A stretch of 64,000 nucleotides of DNA from CAVVFX01 sp963747535 (lineage in GTDB: Bacteria > Acidobacteriota > Terriglobia > Bryobacterales > Bryobacteraceae): contig CAVVFX010000002.1 in NCBI GenBank assembly GCA_963747535.1, forward strand, positions 372,001 through 436,000, written 5' to 3'. This document shows, piece after piece, positions 42,460-51,460 of the stretch (positions within the stretch are counted from its first letter, which is position 1; every line of letters begins with the position of its first letter). The notes under the pieces are model-generated. The model made no database searches. It was not told the origin of the DNA and saw only the letters and a program-made list of their open reading frames with translations. Position numbers and translations under genes: made by a program.

Positions 42460-44137
42460 CGAGGCGCTGCCTGACAGCCTCAAATGTTTTGCATCGGTAG
42501 ATCAGGCGATCGCATCACCCCACGCGAAACCTGGTGAGTCGCGTTCCTCGGCTGGAGAACAGACCGGCGCTGGGCTCCCCTCAAAGTGAAGGGTGACTAA
42601 CTAAAATGCCGCAAACGATCCAAAGGACCGCGACTCAGCCCAACATCGTGTTCGTACTATGCGACAACATCGGCTGGGGTGACTTTTCCTGCTACGGCGG
42701 GACCACCCTGACGCCGCGCATCGACAAACTCGCGAGCGAGGGCATCCGCTTCAACAACTACAACGTCGAGTCGCAGTGCACCCCGACGCGCTCCGCCATC
42801 CTGACCGGCCGCCAGTCAGTGCGTAGCGGCACGTACACGGTCCCGTTGCCCGGTGAGGGACTAGGCGGCATGGCGCCGTGGGAGTACACCATCGCCGAAC
42901 TCCTCTCGGACGCGGGTTACGCGACGTCGCTGTGGGGCAAGTGGCATCTCGGTGAGACGGAAGGCCGGATGCCGGGCGACCAGGGCTTCGACGAATGGTG
43001 GGGCTACCTCAACAGCGTTGACGAGGCCGGCTATGCGTCATACGCGACCTTCAACGCCATCGCCAAGGCCAAAGGGATCGAAGCGCCCCATATCTGGGAA
43101 GGCAAAAAAGGCCAGAAGGCTACCGCGGTCCGCGAGCTGAATATGGAGGTCCGTCCTATTCTCGACGAGCTGATTGTCGGCAAGGCCACCGACTTCATCA
43201 CGCGCGCTGCCAAGGGCGGCAAGCCGTTCTTCACCTACGTCGGACTCTCCCAGGTGCACCCGCCGGAGAAAGCGCATCCCGCCTTCGACCAGACCGACCC
43301 CGCCCGCATGGGCCTGTACGCGGACCTCATCGCGGAGATGGACTACCGGGTGGGACAAATCGTCGATTGCGTGGAGCAGGCAGGGATCGCCGCCAATACG
43401 ATCATCGTAGTCTCCAGTGACAACGCGTCCCTGAATATCCCCGCGATCGGATTCGGCGGCTCGAACGGACCATGGCGCGGGGATTTCTTCACCCCGCCGT
43501 CGGAAGGCTCCATGCGCGTCCCCGCGATCGTTTGCTGCCCCGCAACGGTGCCCGCCGGCATGATCACCGAGGAGATGCTCTCGGCCCACGACTGGTACAA
43601 GACGTTCGCGGCTCTCGCCGGCGCCTCCGACAAGGTCCCCACCGACCGGCCGCTCGACGGCTTTGACGCGTCCGCGTTCCTGCTCGGCACCAGCCCTCAC
43701 ACCGGCCGGGAGTCTCTATTGTTCTTCGGGCCGGATGGCTCAATGATGTCGGTCAAGTGGCACAACATCAAGGTGTGGCTTCGCTACAGTGAGGGCGCCG
43801 ATAAGCCGATCGTCAAGCCCCAGTTTCCGCTGGTCTTCGACCTCGGCAACGACCCTTGCGAGAAGTACAACCTCTTCACCACCAGGATGGACATGGGCTG
43901 GATGTTCGGCCTCGCCATGCGGTCCATCGTCGAGTACCAGAAGAGCATCGCCCAGTACCCGAACATCCAGACGGGTGAGGAGTTCACAGGCTATCAAAAG
44001 CTGAATAAACCAGAGGCAAAGGTTGGGCGCGTCGGAGCTGATTAGCCCCGGCGCGTATCGGACTCGGGCCATGCCCGCAGTCTCGTGTTTCGCGTTCTAC
44101 AAATGAGACACACACAGGAGAGCCAAATGATTACACA
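42460..44137 (+). repeat. tandem duplication unit 2 (leader plus sulfatase)
   Basis: The unit starts CGAGGCGCTGCC and ends with ATGATTACACA, which here is the genuine start of the MBL gene. The leader shares ATCGCATCA and GTGAAGGGTGACTAACTAAA with unit 1. Confidence 0.8.
42606..44045 (+). CDS. type I sulfatase, copy 2
   Basis: A 479-residue paralogue of the preceding gene, the same length and with most positions identical by eye. The motif is QCTPTRSAILTGR, with Cys58 again the formylglycine precursor. Differences cluster around the mid-domain loops (NIPAIGFGGSNGPWRGDFF versus IDVVPPGGSNGPFRGGFM), suggesting a changed substrate pocket. It also lacks a signal peptide. The leader upstream is duplicated with it. 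Both are likely co-transcribed with the MBL gene that follows. Confidence 0.93.
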   Translation: MPQTIQRTATQPNIVFVLCDNIGWGDFSCYGGTTLTPRIDKLASEGIRFNNYNVESQCTPTRSAILTGRQSVRSGTYTVPLPGEGLGGMAPWEYTIAELLSDAGYATSLWGKWHLGETEGRMPGDQGFDEWWGYLNSVDEAGYASYATFNAIAKAKGIEAPHIWEGKKGQKATAVRELNMEVRPILDELIVGKATDFITRAAKGGKPFFTYVGLSQVHPPEKAHPAFDQTDPARMGLYADLIAEMDYRVGQIVDCVEQAGIAANTIIVVSSDNASLNIPAIGFGGSNGPWRGDFFTPPSEGSMRVPAIVCCPATVPAGMITEEMLSAHDWYKTFAALAGASDKVPTDRPLDGFDASAFLLGTSPHTGRESLLFFGPDGSMMSVKWHNIKVWLRYSEGADKPIVKPQFPLVFDLGNDPCEKYNLFTTRMDMGWMFGLAMRSIVEYQKSIAQYPNIQTGEEFTGYQKLNKPEAKVGRVGAD

Positions 44138-45491
44138 AGAAGACAAAGAGACAACTTCACTAGACAAAGAGGCAAGTCCGCCCCAACCGAAGAGTCCCTA
44201 CGGCGGAGGGCCGAGCACCGGCCTGCAGTTCCCGCCGTATTACAAACCAACACCATCCGTCCGCAGCCGGAACAATTACTTTCCCGGCAGCGAAGCCCTC
44301 GGGCCGGACGAAATGCGGATCTCGTTCGTCGGCAGTTGCCCTTACCCGCCCCGGCGCGACCAGGCGGGCACGTGCATCATGGTCGAACTGGGTAACGGCG
44401 ACCGCTTCTTCTTCGATTTCGGTCCCGGCTGTATCAAGAACATTATGGCCATGAACGTCCCGTTGGCGGGAATTAATGACATCTTCCTTACCCACCTGCA
44501 CGTGGACCATTACCACGACCTGTCCTATCTCCTGCCCTTCTCGGCGTGGGCAGGACGGTGGAAGATGCCGCTCCGTATCAACGGGCCCTCGGGACGCACG
44601 CCCGAACTCGGGACCAAGGCCATGGTCGCGGGCATGAAGCAGATGCTCAAATGGCACCTGGAAGCTTTCGACTCCTGCCCCATCGGGGATGGCTATGAGG
44701 TCGAGGTCAACGAGTTCGACTGGAAGGACGAGAACGGCATCTGCTACAACAAGAACGGCGTCACCATCCGCCATTGGCGGCGCTCGCACACCAAGGACGG
44801 CGCATCAGCCTACCGTCTGGACTGGAACGGTCTTTCCTTCGTGTGGACCGGCGACGGACGGCCGGACGAACTGACCGAAAAGTATGCCAAGGGTGTCGAT
44901 GTCTTTGTCACCGAATTGCAGCCCGATTTGGCCCGCATCAACCAACTCAAGTACGGACTGCCCGAAATCCTCTTCAACTATACTGTGGACATCCACCATA
45001 CCGTGGCTTACGCTTCGGGCTACCTCATCAAGCAGGTCAACCCACGGGTCGGCATGGTCACGCACATGGAGTTCGACAACGACACGCTCAACGAGTGCAG
45101 TGCCGGAGTTCGCGCCCACTGGGATGGGCTTTTCCTTTACGGAGCACCGGACGTAGCGGTGCTCAACGTGACCAAAGACGCAGTCTGGCACCGGATGGCC
45201 GCACTGCCAGGGTTCTCGGGAGCATCCTTCCCGAGTCCCACCTTGCTATTCGGCGACCCGCTGCCGATCGCTACTGGCATGGGCATCGTCCCGCAGCCCA
45301 GGTTGCCGCGCGAGGAACAGCAGGAGCAACTGACCCGCGACCTCGAAATCGATCCGCACAAGTATTATCCGCCGGACGTCTATCGCGAGCCGATCACCAA
45401 GCTCAACAACCCGGAAGTGGTCAATCTCCTAGAGTTGGCCAAGGTGATGGGTATTGACGTCACCAAGTTTGCGCCAAAAGCCAAAGTCTAG
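44127..45491 (+). CDS. MBL-fold metallohydrolase
   Basis: A 454-residue metallo-beta-lactamase-fold protein, cytoplasmic. FLTHLHVDHYHDLSYL near 130-145 is the HxHxDH zinc site, ISFVGSCPYPPRRDQAGTCIM is the first strand region, and WTGDGRPDEL plus VDIHHTVAYASG with VTHMEF give later ligands. The fold resembles the tRNase Z or arylsulfatase-like branch, but the 60-residue N-terminus and C-terminal 90 residues are extra. I chose ATG at 44127, after AGGAGAG; earlier in-frame ATGs lie in a duplicated region. It may process the sulfatase product (inference). Confidence 0.88.
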   Translation: MITQEDKETTSLDKEASPPQPKSPYGGGPSTGLQFPPYYKPTPSVRSRNNYFPGSEALGPDEMRISFVGSCPYPPRRDQAGTCIMVELGNGDRFFFDFGPGCIKNIMAMNVPLAGINDIFLTHLHVDHYHDLSYLLPFSAWAGRWKMPLRINGPSGRTPELGTKAMVAGMKQMLKWHLEAFDSCPIGDGYEVEVNEFDWKDENGICYNKNGVTIRHWRRSHTKDGASAYRLDWNGLSFVWTGDGRPDELTEKYAKGVDVFVTELQPDLARINQLKYGLPEILFNYTVDIHHTVAYASGYLIKQVNPRVGMVTHMEFDNDTLNECSAGVRAHWDGLFLYGAPDVAVLNVTKDAVWHRMAALPGFSGASFPSPTLLFGDPLPIATGMGIVPQPRLPREEQQEQLTRDLEIDPHKYYPPDVYREPITKLNNPEVVNLLELAKVMGIDVTKFAPKAKV

Positions 45492-45500
45492 TCCTTTTCC

Positions 45501-45553
45501 CGTGGGGCAGACCATCGTTTTTGGTGGTCTGCCCGGCTGCGCAGCGGCCGAAG
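45501..45553 (-). repeat. type A two-hairpin repeat, reversed
   Basis: On the minus strand this reads CTGCGCAGCCGG, then GGCAGACCACC and ACGATGGTCTGCC, then CCACG. It lies between the MBL and CobW genes. Confidence 0.8.
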
Positions 45554-45587
45554 ACTTAGCGATCTGACGGCAGGAAACCTTAAAACC

Positions 45588-46616
45588 ATGGAAATCACAG
45601 ACGACAACGGGAAGACCGTTCCTATCACCATCCTGACCGGCTTTCTCGGAGCGGGAAAGACGACGCTGCTGAACCGCATCCTGACCGGCAATCACGGCCT
45701 CCGCGTAGGCGTCCTGGTCAACGACTTTGGCTCGATCAATATCGATGCCGAACTCGTCGTCGGGGTGGACGGTAACATGATCAGCCTGGCCAACGGCTGT
45801 GTCTGCTGCCAGATTCGCGACGACCTCGTCGAGTCGGTCGTCTCCTTGCTCGCACGCCCGGAGTCCGTCGAATACATCCTCCTCGAAGCCAGCGGCGTCG
45901 CCGACCCGGCCGGGATCTTCGTGACCTTCAACGATCCCAATCTGCGGGACCGGATCAGGCTGGACAGCGTGATCTGCGTGGTGGACGCGGAACAGGTCTT
46001 CGCGCACCCCGAGTACCCCCCGCTGTTGGAACTCAAGCTTCGCCAGGTCGGCTTTGCGGATATGCTGATCCTGAACAAGGTGGGCCTTGCCGGCCCCGAA
46101 CAGGTCGCGAAGGTCAAGGCTTGGCTCGACGAACATTTCAGCCGCCTTCGCATCGTCGAGACCGATTACTGCGACGTGCCCTACGAGATCCTCTTGGGTG
46201 TCGGGCGTTTCGATCCTGCTCGGGCTGGCCTCAACGCGAAAGGTGTTGAGCACATCTGCAACGACTTGGCTTGCCACGACGACCACCATGGGCACGACCA
46301 CTCGAAGGTGTTCAGCACCTGGAGCTACGAGACGGACCGGCCGATGGCGCTGGAAGCATTGCGGGAAACCATGCGCAGGTTGCCGGGATCTGTTTACCGG
46401 GCCAAAGGGGTGGTCTACTCGACCGACGCGCCACGGCGGCGGGCGGTGTTGCAAGTGGTCGGCAGGCGGGTGGACATTTCGCTGCAAGACGAGTGGGGCG
46501 AGCGTGAGCCGTGCACCCGGATCGTAGCCATTGGTGCGGCCGGCGGCATCGACGCGAGTCTTCTGGAAAAGACGTTCGCCTCCTGCGTTTCGGCCGCAAC
46601 CACGCTGGGAGCATGA
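45588..46616 (+). CDS. CobW/COG0523-type GTPase metallochaperone
   Basis: A 342-residue G3E GTPase. GFLGAGKTTLLNRIL near 18-32 is Walker A, NGCVCCQIRDDL is the CxCC metal motif, and LLEASGVADPAG and LNKVGLAG are switch II and the NKxD guanine motif (NKVG here). A His-rich loop, CHDDHHGHDHS, separates the GTPase from the C-terminal domain. Such proteins deliver zinc or other metals to specific enzymes; the zinc-dependent MBL protein next to it is the obvious client (inference). It is separated from that gene by a type A repeat. Confidence 0.92.
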   Translation: MEITDDNGKTVPITILTGFLGAGKTTLLNRILTGNHGLRVGVLVNDFGSINIDAELVVGVDGNMISLANGCVCCQIRDDLVESVVSLLARPESVEYILLEASGVADPAGIFVTFNDPNLRDRIRLDSVICVVDAEQVFAHPEYPPLLELKLRQVGFADMLILNKVGLAGPEQVAKVKAWLDEHFSRLRIVETDYCDVPYEILLGVGRFDPARAGLNAKGVEHICNDLACHDDHHGHDHSKVFSTWSYETDRPMALEALRETMRRLPGSVYRAKGVVYSTDAPRRRAVLQVVGRRVDISLQDEWGEREPCTRIVAIGAAGGIDASLLEKTFASCVSAATTLGA

Positions 46617-46819
46617 TGCCGATCCTCAACGCTTGCCGGCCGTTGAAAACGTGCTGGCCGCCGCGCAAATCGACGGGCAGAAAACGCCTGATCCCATGGC
46701 TGTTGATCAACGAAGCCGATCGACCCAGTCTGTCGACGCCTCACGTTGTGTTCGGCAACCGTAAATCGTGTTTGACTAATTCGGCCGGACTTATTCCGTG
46801 ACTCTGCTAAAATAAGCCA

Positions 46820-49180
46820 TTGTTACAATCGCATCCATTGCCTACGGCGTGGGTAGCGCTCCGGAGCCTTCGATGTTTGTGGCCGTTCCTCTCTCTCTGT
46901 TTGGCAGCGATCCAGGCAACAGCGCAGTCTCCTCAAGCCCTACCGATTGGCGAAGCGATCCGCAATCGCAGCGACCATCGTGCCGTGCATCTCAACGAGA
47001 CGCTGATGATAACCGGCGTCGTCACCGACGTACCCCATGATGTAGGCTTGGGAAATAGCCTGGCCAACATGCAGGACGCCACCGGTGGCATCGCGCTTTT
47101 TGGTGACCACGCGGTGCTTCCGCCCGGAGGCTTTAAGCGGGGAGACATCCTGGAAGCCAGCGGCAAGTTGACCCAGTACCGGGGAATGGAGGAATTGCAA
47201 CTCGACAGCGCCCGGCGAACGGGCACCACCGTGCCTCCTCCCCCCGTGAACGTTTCGACCGTCAAGTTGAACGGAGAGGAGCACTCCGGCAGCCTTGTTC
47301 GGGTCAAAGGTCAAATCGTTCTCCAGCCCAACGGCGGCATCGCGCTGCGGGATGATTCCGGAGAGATACCGATATACCTGCTCCGTTCCTTTTTTCAGCA
47401 CACCAGCTTCGTACAGCGGCTGCTGCAAGGGGGAGAAGTCGAAATTGTGGGGTTTGCCCGGCAGCGCGTCAATGACGGCGAGCCTCCGGGCTCGGGCTAC
47501 CTGCTTGCGCCGCGCGACGATCTGGATTTCAAATTCGGCCCGCTGACGCGCTACCGGGAAACGGCCGCGGTGACTCTCGTAGTCCTGGGTTGCTTCCTAT
47601 ACCTTTGGTGGCGACGTCGTGCAGCCGAAAAAAGGGAGCGCGCACTTACGATCCTGTCGGAAGGCTGGAAAGAGAGCGACGAACGATTCCGCCAAATGGC
47701 GGGAAGCGTGGGCGAAGTCTTCTGGATGCTCGATGTCAAGAGCAATAAGCTCCTTTATGTGAGCCCGGCGTTCGAAAGGATCTGGGGACGCAGCCCCAGT
47801 ATCCTCGATGAGCGCCCGAATCTCCTGGAGACCGTGCACCCCGAGGATCGCGACCATATCCGTGCATTTCTCGAGAGAAACGCGCTGCACCCCTGCGAGG
47901 AAACTTATCGAATTGTGCGCCCGGACGGCGCGGTGCGATGGATCCATGACCGTTCCTTTCCGATCTTCAGTCAGGATGGCAAGCCCTACCGGGTGACGGG
48001 GATTGCCGCGGATATTACCGACCAGCGGGAACTTGAGGAGCAACTCCGCCAGGCGCAGAAAATGGACGCAGTCGGAAGGCTGGCCGGGGGCGTTGCCCAT
48101 GATTTCAATAACCTGCTGACAATCATCGGCGGCTACTCTCAAACCCTGCTCGACAGCACGCCGGCTGAAGATCCACAGCGCACTCAGCTGGAACAGATCC
48201 TTAAAGCCTCCAATCGCGCCGCCGCGCTCACCAGCCAACTGCTGGCCTTCAGCCGCAAGCAGGTGGTACAACCCCAGTTGATTAACTTAAATCATCTGCT
48301 GACCAACATGGAGTCCCTGCTGCGGCGTGTCATGGGAGAACACATTAGCCTTCGTACCGCGCTCAGCAAGGCCTTGCTTTACGTCAAGGCCGATCCCAAT
48401 CAACTGGAGCAGGTGTTGATCAACCTGGCGGCAAATGCACGCGACGCCATGCCCGAGGGAGGCGAATTCCGGATCGAGACCACCGTCCTCGATGCGCGGG
48501 AGGGAGGAGGCGAAGGGCGCCCGAAGGAAGGGAAATATGCCTGCCTTAAGGTTACTGATACCGGGATCGGCATGAACCACGCGGTCCTCGAGCATGCGTT
48601 CGAGCCGTTCTTCACGACCAAGGGAGTGGGCAAGGGGACCGGTCTTGGCCTGAGCACGGTTTACGGGATCGTTCAGCAGAACCAAGGCACGATTCACTTA
48701 AGTAGCGAACGTGGGCGAGGGACCGTTTTCGAAATCTACCTTCCAGCTGTTCCCCCGGGCGAGGAGGCGAAGGAAGCCGCCCGGGTGACCGAGAGCCTGC
48801 AAGGCAATGAGACCATCCTGGTCGCCGAAGATGAGCCGGACGTCCGCAAACTCGTGCGCGATGCCTTGGAGAAACTCGGATATACGGTATTGCCGGCGGC
48901 GGACGGCTATGAAGCAATCCGTATCCTCGAACAGCACAGCGCTCCCGTGCACCTGTTGTTGACCGATGTCGTCATGCCCTTGATGAGCGGACGGGAGCTC
49001 GCGAAGCGAGTGCAATCCGTCAAACCCTCGGTGAAAGTCATATATATGTCCGGCTATACCGACGACACTCTGGCCTTCCACGGATCCCCCCAGCTCGATA
49101 ATGGTTTCATCCAGAAGCCGTTCACCGTGACCGTTCTGGCAGAGAAAGTCCGCAAAGTGTTGTCCGATGATCGCCGGTAG
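46820..49180 (+). CDS. hybrid sensor histidine kinase/response regulator
   Basis: A 786-residue membrane sensor. A signal/TM segment (WPFLSLCLAAIQATAQ) is followed by a periplasmic OB-like domain (ITGVVTDVPHDVGLGNSLANM), a TM helix near 252-270, a PAS domain with a PAC tail (YRVTGIAADITDQR), HisKA with His427 in GGVAHDFNNLLT, a HATPase domain (NLAANARDAM, DTGIGM, GTGLGLSTVYG) and a receiver with Asp716 in LLTDVVMP. The start is TTG at 46820, the best available. It may pass phosphate to a separate receiver such as the one at 12.2 kb, though that is far away. Confidence 0.92.
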   Translation: MLQSHPLPTAWVALRSLRCLWPFLSLCLAAIQATAQSPQALPIGEAIRNRSDHRAVHLNETLMITGVVTDVPHDVGLGNSLANMQDATGGIALFGDHAVLPPGGFKRGDILEASGKLTQYRGMEELQLDSARRTGTTVPPPPVNVSTVKLNGEEHSGSLVRVKGQIVLQPNGGIALRDDSGEIPIYLLRSFFQHTSFVQRLLQGGEVEIVGFARQRVNDGEPPGSGYLLAPRDDLDFKFGPLTRYRETAAVTLVVLGCFLYLWWRRRAAEKRERALTILSEGWKESDERFRQMAGSVGEVFWMLDVKSNKLLYVSPAFERIWGRSPSILDERPNLLETVHPEDRDHIRAFLERNALHPCEETYRIVRPDGAVRWIHDRSFPIFSQDGKPYRVTGIAADITDQRELEEQLRQAQKMDAVGRLAGGVAHDFNNLLTIIGGYSQTLLDSTPAEDPQRTQLEQILKASNRAAALTSQLLAFSRKQVVQPQLINLNHLLTNMESLLRRVMGEHISLRTALSKALLYVKADPNQLEQVLINLAANARDAMPEGGEFRIETTVLDAREGGGEGRPKEGKYACLKVTDTGIGMNHAVLEHAFEPFFTTKGVGKGTGLGLSTVYGIVQQNQGTIHLSSERGRGTVFEIYLPAVPPGEEAKEAARVTESLQGNETILVAEDEPDVRKLVRDALEKLGYTVLPAADGYEAIRILEQHSAPVHLLLTDVVMPLMSGRELAKRVQSVKPSVKVIYMSGYTDDTLAFHGSPQLDNGFIQKPFTVTVLAEKVRKVLSDDRR

Positions 49181-49202
49181 AAGCGGCGTAGGCCTCCTTT
49201 CC

Positions 49203-49233
49203 CATTCGTGTTTATTCGTGTTCATCCGTGGCC
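49203..49233 (-). repeat. dispersed CCACGGATGAACACG repeat
   Basis: The minus strand reads GCCACGGATGAACACGAAT, the same family as 37909 and, partially, 31608. It lies in the 240-bp gap before the oxidoreductase operon; nothing else is recognised in that gap. Confidence 0.6.
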
Positions 49234-49423
49234 CAATGTCTTTCCCGCTTGCCGAGAAACCCATCGTTTTGCGCGAAATGGCCAACAACTCCGGGGCAAA
49301 TCGCGCACAGGCGACAGGATGAGCTCAGCCACTCCTGATCCCCAGCCAACAATGACGCTGTTAATCTACTCCCATCCTTAATGGCACCCCGCGTGCTTCA
49401 CTTTCACTCCATAGAAATAATTT

Positions 49424-51319
49424 ATGGAAGCAGCGGTTCTGGAAGCCAAACCGGCACGACAGGTACGTGCCCCTCAGATAGTCGATCAACACATCGTAGA
49501 AATCGTCAGCGATTCCGGGGAAGGTGCACAAACCTGCGGCCAGATGTTTGCCGACCTCTGCGCCCGCCACGGCAACGGCATCTGGACGGTGGAGATCATC
49601 CCCGCCGAAATCGAACCCCCCAGCCGTTCCCGTGCCGGAGCCAGCGGCAATCGCATCCGCCTGGGGACCAAACCAGTCACCAATGCCGGCAACGAGGCTG
49701 ACGTGGTGGTGACGCTGAACGAGCAGGTGCTTTATAGCCGCATTGACGCCGACGCCCTGCGTCCCGGAACGCTGGTATTTGTCGACAAGATCGGCGGCAG
49801 CAATCCCGACGACTTCATCCGTCGACCCTACGTGGACGCCATCCACGATTTCTCCTCGCGCGGTTACGCCGTAATTGAAGTCCCCATCGAAGAGCAGTGC
49901 CGCAAATACACCGACGATCCACGCAAGGGTAAGAATATGTGGGTGCTCGGGTTGCTGTGCGCGCTCTATAGCATCGACGATGCGCCGGTCAAGAAGAGCA
50001 TTGCTGCACGGTTCGCCAAAAAAGGCGATGCCGTCGTACAAAAAAACCTCGACTTGCTGGACGACGGTTACCGCTGGGGACTCGAAAACCTCGAGCAGCG
50101 CTTCTCCGTTCCGGCTGAAAAGTCGACCGAGCCCATGGTCGTGATGAACGGCAACCAGGCGATGGCCTTGGGGCTAATGGCAGCGGGGATTGAAGTCTGC
50201 TCCATGTATCCCATCACGCCGGCCACTTCCGTGTCCCACTTTCTCGCGGCGAATCTCGAGCAGGTTGGCGGGTTCGTGCACCAGGCTGAGGATGAAATCG
50301 CGGCTATCGGTTTCGCCATCGGCTGCTCCTACGCTGGCAAAACGGCCGTCACAGTAACCTCGGGTCCGGGTCTGGCATTGAAGACCGAATTCCTGGGACT
50401 CGCGGTGATGGCGGAAGTCCCGCTAGTCGTGGTAGTGGTGCAGCGTGGCGGACCCTCCACCGGACTGCCGACCAAAATCGAACAGGGCGACCTGATGGCC
50501 GCGCTCCACGCTTCACCTGGCGACGCGCCCAAAATCGTGATGGCGCCGGCCACCATTGAAGACTGTTTCCACTTCGCAATTATGGCGCGCAAACTGGCCG
50601 AAGATTTCCGGGGCCCCGTGATCATACTCTCCGACGCCAATCTCGCCACAGGGCAGCAACCCTTTCCCCGCCCCCGGCCGACCGAGGAGTGTCTCGCGCC
50701 GCCGCTCGATCAATCGCCCTGGGATCCCAAGGTGCCACCCTTTGACTGGGATTCGGAAACCGGACTCTCGCCCCGGCCCATTCCGGGCCAGCGCGGCGGC
50801 GAGTACGTCCTCACCAGCCTCGCCCACGATGAGAAGAGCCAGGTGGCTTACGAGTCGGCGATCAATCAGCGCTCCATGCAAATGCGCAGCCGCAAACTCG
50901 CAGTTCTGCAGGCCGCGCTGCAACCTCCCAAAGTTCACGGCGATCCCGAAGGCGATCTGCTGGTCGTCGGATGGGGCTCGACGCTCGGGGCCATTGAAGA
51001 GGCTGTCGATCTGTTGCGCGGCGACGGATTCCGCGTATCGTCGGTCCATCTGCGATTCCTCTCGCCGCTCGAGCCGGGCCTGAAAGACATCTTCTCCCGC
51101 TTCCGTAAGGTGCTCACCGTAGAAGTGAATTACAGCGACGACGCCGGTGACCCCTACATCACCGCCGAGTCTCGCCGTTACTCACAGCTGGCGATGATGC
51201 TGCGGTCGCACACGCTGGTGGACGTAGACTGCTGGTCGCGCGTGCCGGGCAGCCCGATTCCACCTGGAGAAATCAAGAGAGAGTTGCGCAGAAGACTGGA
51301 GGTAATCCGACATGTGTGA
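49424..51319 (+). CDS. korA: 2-oxoacid:ferredoxin oxidoreductase, fused gamma-alpha subunit
   Basis: A 631-residue subunit of a CoA- and thiamine-dependent oxidoreductase, probably 2-oxoglutarate:ferredoxin. Residues 25-200 are the gamma domain (VSDSGEGAQTCGQMFADLCAR, then IGGSNPDDF), fused to the alpha part from about 230 (MNGNQAMALGLMAAGIEVCSMYPITPATS, SGPGLALKTEFLGLAVMAE). C-terminal VVGWGSTLGAIEEAVDLL is the transketolase-C-like part. It oxidises 2-oxoglutarate to succinyl-CoA, reducing ferredoxin, or runs in reverse. Its stop overlaps a 48-residue ORF by 8 bp. Confidence 0.94.
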   Translation: MEAAVLEAKPARQVRAPQIVDQHIVEIVSDSGEGAQTCGQMFADLCARHGNGIWTVEIIPAEIEPPSRSRAGASGNRIRLGTKPVTNAGNEADVVVTLNEQVLYSRIDADALRPGTLVFVDKIGGSNPDDFIRRPYVDAIHDFSSRGYAVIEVPIEEQCRKYTDDPRKGKNMWVLGLLCALYSIDDAPVKKSIAARFAKKGDAVVQKNLDLLDDGYRWGLENLEQRFSVPAEKSTEPMVVMNGNQAMALGLMAAGIEVCSMYPITPATSVSHFLAANLEQVGGFVHQAEDEIAAIGFAIGCSYAGKTAVTVTSGPGLALKTEFLGLAVMAEVPLVVVVVQRGGPSTGLPTKIEQGDLMAALHASPGDAPKIVMAPATIEDCFHFAIMARKLAEDFRGPVIILSDANLATGQQPFPRPRPTEECLAPPLDQSPWDPKVPPFDWDSETGLSPRPIPGQRGGEYVLTSLAHDEKSQVAYESAINQRSMQMRSRKLAVLQAALQPPKVHGDPEGDLLVVGWGSTLGAIEEAVDLLRGDGFRVSSVHLRFLSPLEPGLKDIFSRFRKVLTVEVNYSDDAGDPYITAESRRYSQLAMMLRSHTLVDVDCWSRVPGSPIPPGEIKRELRRRLEVIRHV

Positions 51320-51458
51320 AAGTCTGTTGGAAGAACGTAACACAGAATTCAGTTTGTGCTTTTGTGAGGCGTACAGTCTGAAAACGACTCCGGAAGAGCG
51401 CGAGATGGACCGGGACGAACCCGAAGTCTCGCCTGCGCCGCCCGAGGAGGGTCTCTAA
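51312..51458 (+). CDS. 48-residue ORF between the oxidoreductase subunits
   Basis: A small acidic protein with three Cys (C2 and the pair in LCFCEAYS) and an unstructured C-terminal tail (EVSPAPPEEGL). ATG at 51312 overlaps the alpha-subunit stop by 8 bp, and the ORF ends 2 bp before the beta start. The beta subunit's GGAGG ribosome-binding site lies in its last codons. It could be translated only for coupling, or be a small subunit joining the alpha and beta chains. I do not recognise it. Confidence 0.55.
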   Translation: MCESLLEERNTEFSLCFCEAYSLKTTPEEREMDRDEPEVSPAPPEEGL

Positions 51459-51460
51459 GA

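Noticed and set aside
42449..42589. 46-residue ORF starting with the relic MBL start codon
   Set aside because: It is a chimera created at the duplication junction; the matching leader in unit 1 is frameshifted, so the frame is not conserved.
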